Source of the DNA: Wenzhouxiangella sp.
GTDB taxonomy: Bacteria > Pseudomonadota > Gammaproteobacteria > Xanthomonadales > Wenzhouxiangellaceae
Reading direction: 5' to 3'
NCBI GenBank assembly: GCA_018400355.1
Contig: JAGYMV010000043.1
Location: forward strand, 1 to 6,555
Length of the DNA stretch: 6,555 bases
Shown: piece after piece, positions 5,224-6,555 of the stretch
How the letters are laid out: the number at the start of each line of letters is the position of its first letter
How positions within the stretch are numbered: the first letter of the stretch is position 1
Position numbers and translations under genes: made by a program
The notes under the pieces: model-generated
The model's database searches: none
Told to the model about the DNA's origin: nothing
Seen by the model: the letters and a program-made list of their open reading frames with translations, nothing else

Positions 5224-6555
5224 TGCAAATGCCCGTCGCTTGGCTGTAGAACCCGATCGATCGGTCGTTGTGCAAGCGCCAGCTGGCTCAGGCAAAACGA
5301 CCCTGTTGGTCGAACGCTACATTGCGCTGTTGGCGCGCGTCGAGGCGCCTGAGGAAATTCTGGCGATCACCTTCACCAGAAAAGCGGCCGCTGAGATGCG
5401 CCGACGCATCCTCGGTTACCTAGACCCCCAGCGCGAACAATGGGCGTCTTATGAGCAGGGTATCCAAGAGCGCGCCCATGCCATTCGGGAGAAAGTCGCT
5501 CAGTGGGGCCTGCTGGACAATCCACAGCGGATGCAGATTCGGACCATTGACAGCTTTTGTCACTCGCTGGCGCGCACCATGCCCATCGCCTCTCAACTGG
5601 GGCCCGTGCCCCGCCCCGCCGATCAACCCCAACGGCTTTATCGGGCAGCCGCGCGTGAAGCGCTCGAAGGCAAAGACGCTCTAGGCACCTCCAATGAAGC
5701 CCGCCAAAAGCTGCTGGCTTGGTGCGACCACAACCACCACCAAGTGGAGTCTTTGATCGCCCAACTTTTGGCGAAAAGAGAACAGTGGCTAAGAATCATT
5801 GGCTCCAACGGCGCGCTGGACCGCTCTGACCAAGATGCCTTGCTGTCATGGGTGGTTGAGCGGACCTTGCGTGATGCCAGAGACGCTTTGGTGGCCGCCT
5901 TTGAAAAAAAAGGCGTGGAACTGCCTCAATTGCTGGGGGCCTTGTCTGAGGCTGGCCATTGGCTAAAAGACAACGATGCAGCCGATTCACCGGTCGCTCT
6001 ATTGGCCGGCCTAAGCGAGTTGCCGCAGCCCACGATTGCGCAGCTGAAGGTGTGGCAAACCCTCGCCGATGTGTTGGTGAAAAAACAAGGTGGGTGGAGG
6101 AAAACGCTCACGAAAACCCATGGCTTTCCACCCAAGAGCATCCAGAAAGATCAAATCACCGCGATCTTAGAGTCCCTAGAGAGCGCAACCGATGTCGCCG
6201 ATTTGTTGTTGGAAGTCACCCATCAACCCGACCCACATTACAGCGATGCCGAATGGGAGATTCTTGAAGCGTTGGTTGATGTGCTGCGCGCGGCGGCTGT
6301 CCGACTGACGCTGCTGTTTGCTCAAACTGGCCAGAGCGATTTCACCGCCCTGAGCAGTGCTGCGTTACAAGGCTTGGGTGATGAAGCGTCGGGTTTTAGT
6401 GATTTGGCGCTTTATTTGGATCGGACCATCCAGCACATTTTGGTCGATGAGTACCAAGACACCAACCAAACTCAATTTCGCTTGTTAGAAAAACTGCTCC
6501 AAGGCTGGGACGCTGAGCCCCAGCGAACGCTTTTTGGTGTGGGCGATCCCATGCA
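5216..6555 (+). CDS. UvrD/AddA-like superfamily 1 helicase (3' partial)
   Basis: The reading frame is open from ATG 5216 to the window edge (446 complete codons) and encodes the N-terminal part of an ATP-dependent DNA helicase. Walker A is APAGSGKT (21-28), motif Ia is ITFTRKAAAEM (51-61), TIDSFCHSLAR lies at 110-120, and motif II (Walker B) is LVDEYQDTNQTQ with D411/E412. The sequence ends in motif III, GVGDPMQ, around D444. AQLLAKREQWL, near residue 185, is typical of the AddA-like helicases paired with this nuclease family. Relatives are usually about 1,100 residues, so more than half is missing. Whether the complete protein also carries its own C-terminal nuclease domain, as AddA does, cannot be seen. 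An 8-base overlap with the nuclease gene and a good ribosome binding site indicate translational coupling and near-equal production, as expected for subunits of one complex that unwinds and resects broken DNA. Confidence 0.92.
   Translation, partial: MSDANARRLAVEPDRSVVVQAPAGSGKTTLLVERYIALLARVEAPEEILAITFTRKAAAEMRRRILGYLDPQREQWASYEQGIQERAHAIREKVAQWGLLDNPQRMQIRTIDSFCHSLARTMPIASQLGPVPRPADQPQRLYRAAAREALEGKDALGTSNEARQKLLAWCDHNHHQVESLIAQLLAKREQWLRIIGSNGALDRSDQDALLSWVVERTLRDARDALVAAFEKKGVELPQLLGALSEAGHWLKDNDAADSPVALLAGLSELPQPTIAQLKVWQTLADVLVKKQGGWRKTLTKTHGFPPKSIQKDQITAILESLESATDVADLLLEVTHQPDPHYSDAEWEILEALVDVLRAAAVRLTLLFAQTGQSDFTALSSAALQGLGDEASGFSDLALYLDRTIQHILVDEYQDTNQTQFRLLEKLLQGWDAEPQRTLFGVGDPM

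Noticed and set aside
4876..5295. Minus-strand open frame of 139 codons across the nuclease/helicase junction
   Set aside because: Covers the conserved Fe-S cysteines and Walker A coding sequence of two real genes; no motif in its own product.
1..6555. CRISPR array, insertion sequence or defence island
   Set aside because: No spaced direct repeats, transposase or flanking duplications; the repair genes belong to a housekeeping-type AddAB-like family, not an anti-phage system.

Overview
The window reads as ordinary proteobacterial chromosome. By eye the GC content is moderate, probably mid-50s percent. The gene families (hybrid two-component AraC regulator, alpha/beta hydrolase-OsmC fusion, Proteobacteria-style AddAB-like nuclease/helicase pair) fit a beta- or gammaproteobacterium; no genus can be named from the sequence alone. 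All recognisable genes are on the + strand, and I see no mobile element, CRISPR array, tRNA or rRNA.

Layout. Positions 1-900 hold the C-terminal part of a signalling protein: a receiver domain followed by an AraC-type DNA-binding domain. It is open at the left edge and may be the tail of a hybrid sensor kinase. Positions 901-1363 are a 463-base gap with no convincing gene but several strong RNA-level signals: a 13-bp inverted repeat (1008-1058), a sigma-70-like promoter candidate (1113-1142), a terminator-like hairpin with a T-tract (1246-1276) and a short palindrome (1281-1295). Promoter and terminator together would define a transcript of about 125 nt, either a small RNA or the prematurely ended leader of the downstream operon.

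Positions 1364-6555 look like one operon of three overlapping genes. The first encodes an alpha/beta hydrolase fused to an OsmC-type peroxidase domain. The second, overlapping it by 28 bases, encodes an AddB-like PD-(D/E)XK nuclease with an apparent Fe-S cluster and no Walker A motif. The third, overlapping the second by 8 bases (start and stop interlocked), encodes a UvrD/AddA-like superfamily 1 helicase that runs off the right edge inside helicase motif III.

The last two genes are expected to form a helicase-nuclease that processes double-strand DNA ends for recombination, with the helicase as motor and the nuclease subunit as cutter. The tight coupling to a peroxide/thiol-stress enzyme suggests, without proving, that oxidative damage and DNA break repair are co-expressed here. 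The most interesting points are this coupling and the structured intergenic region; I do not see a clearly undescribed system.
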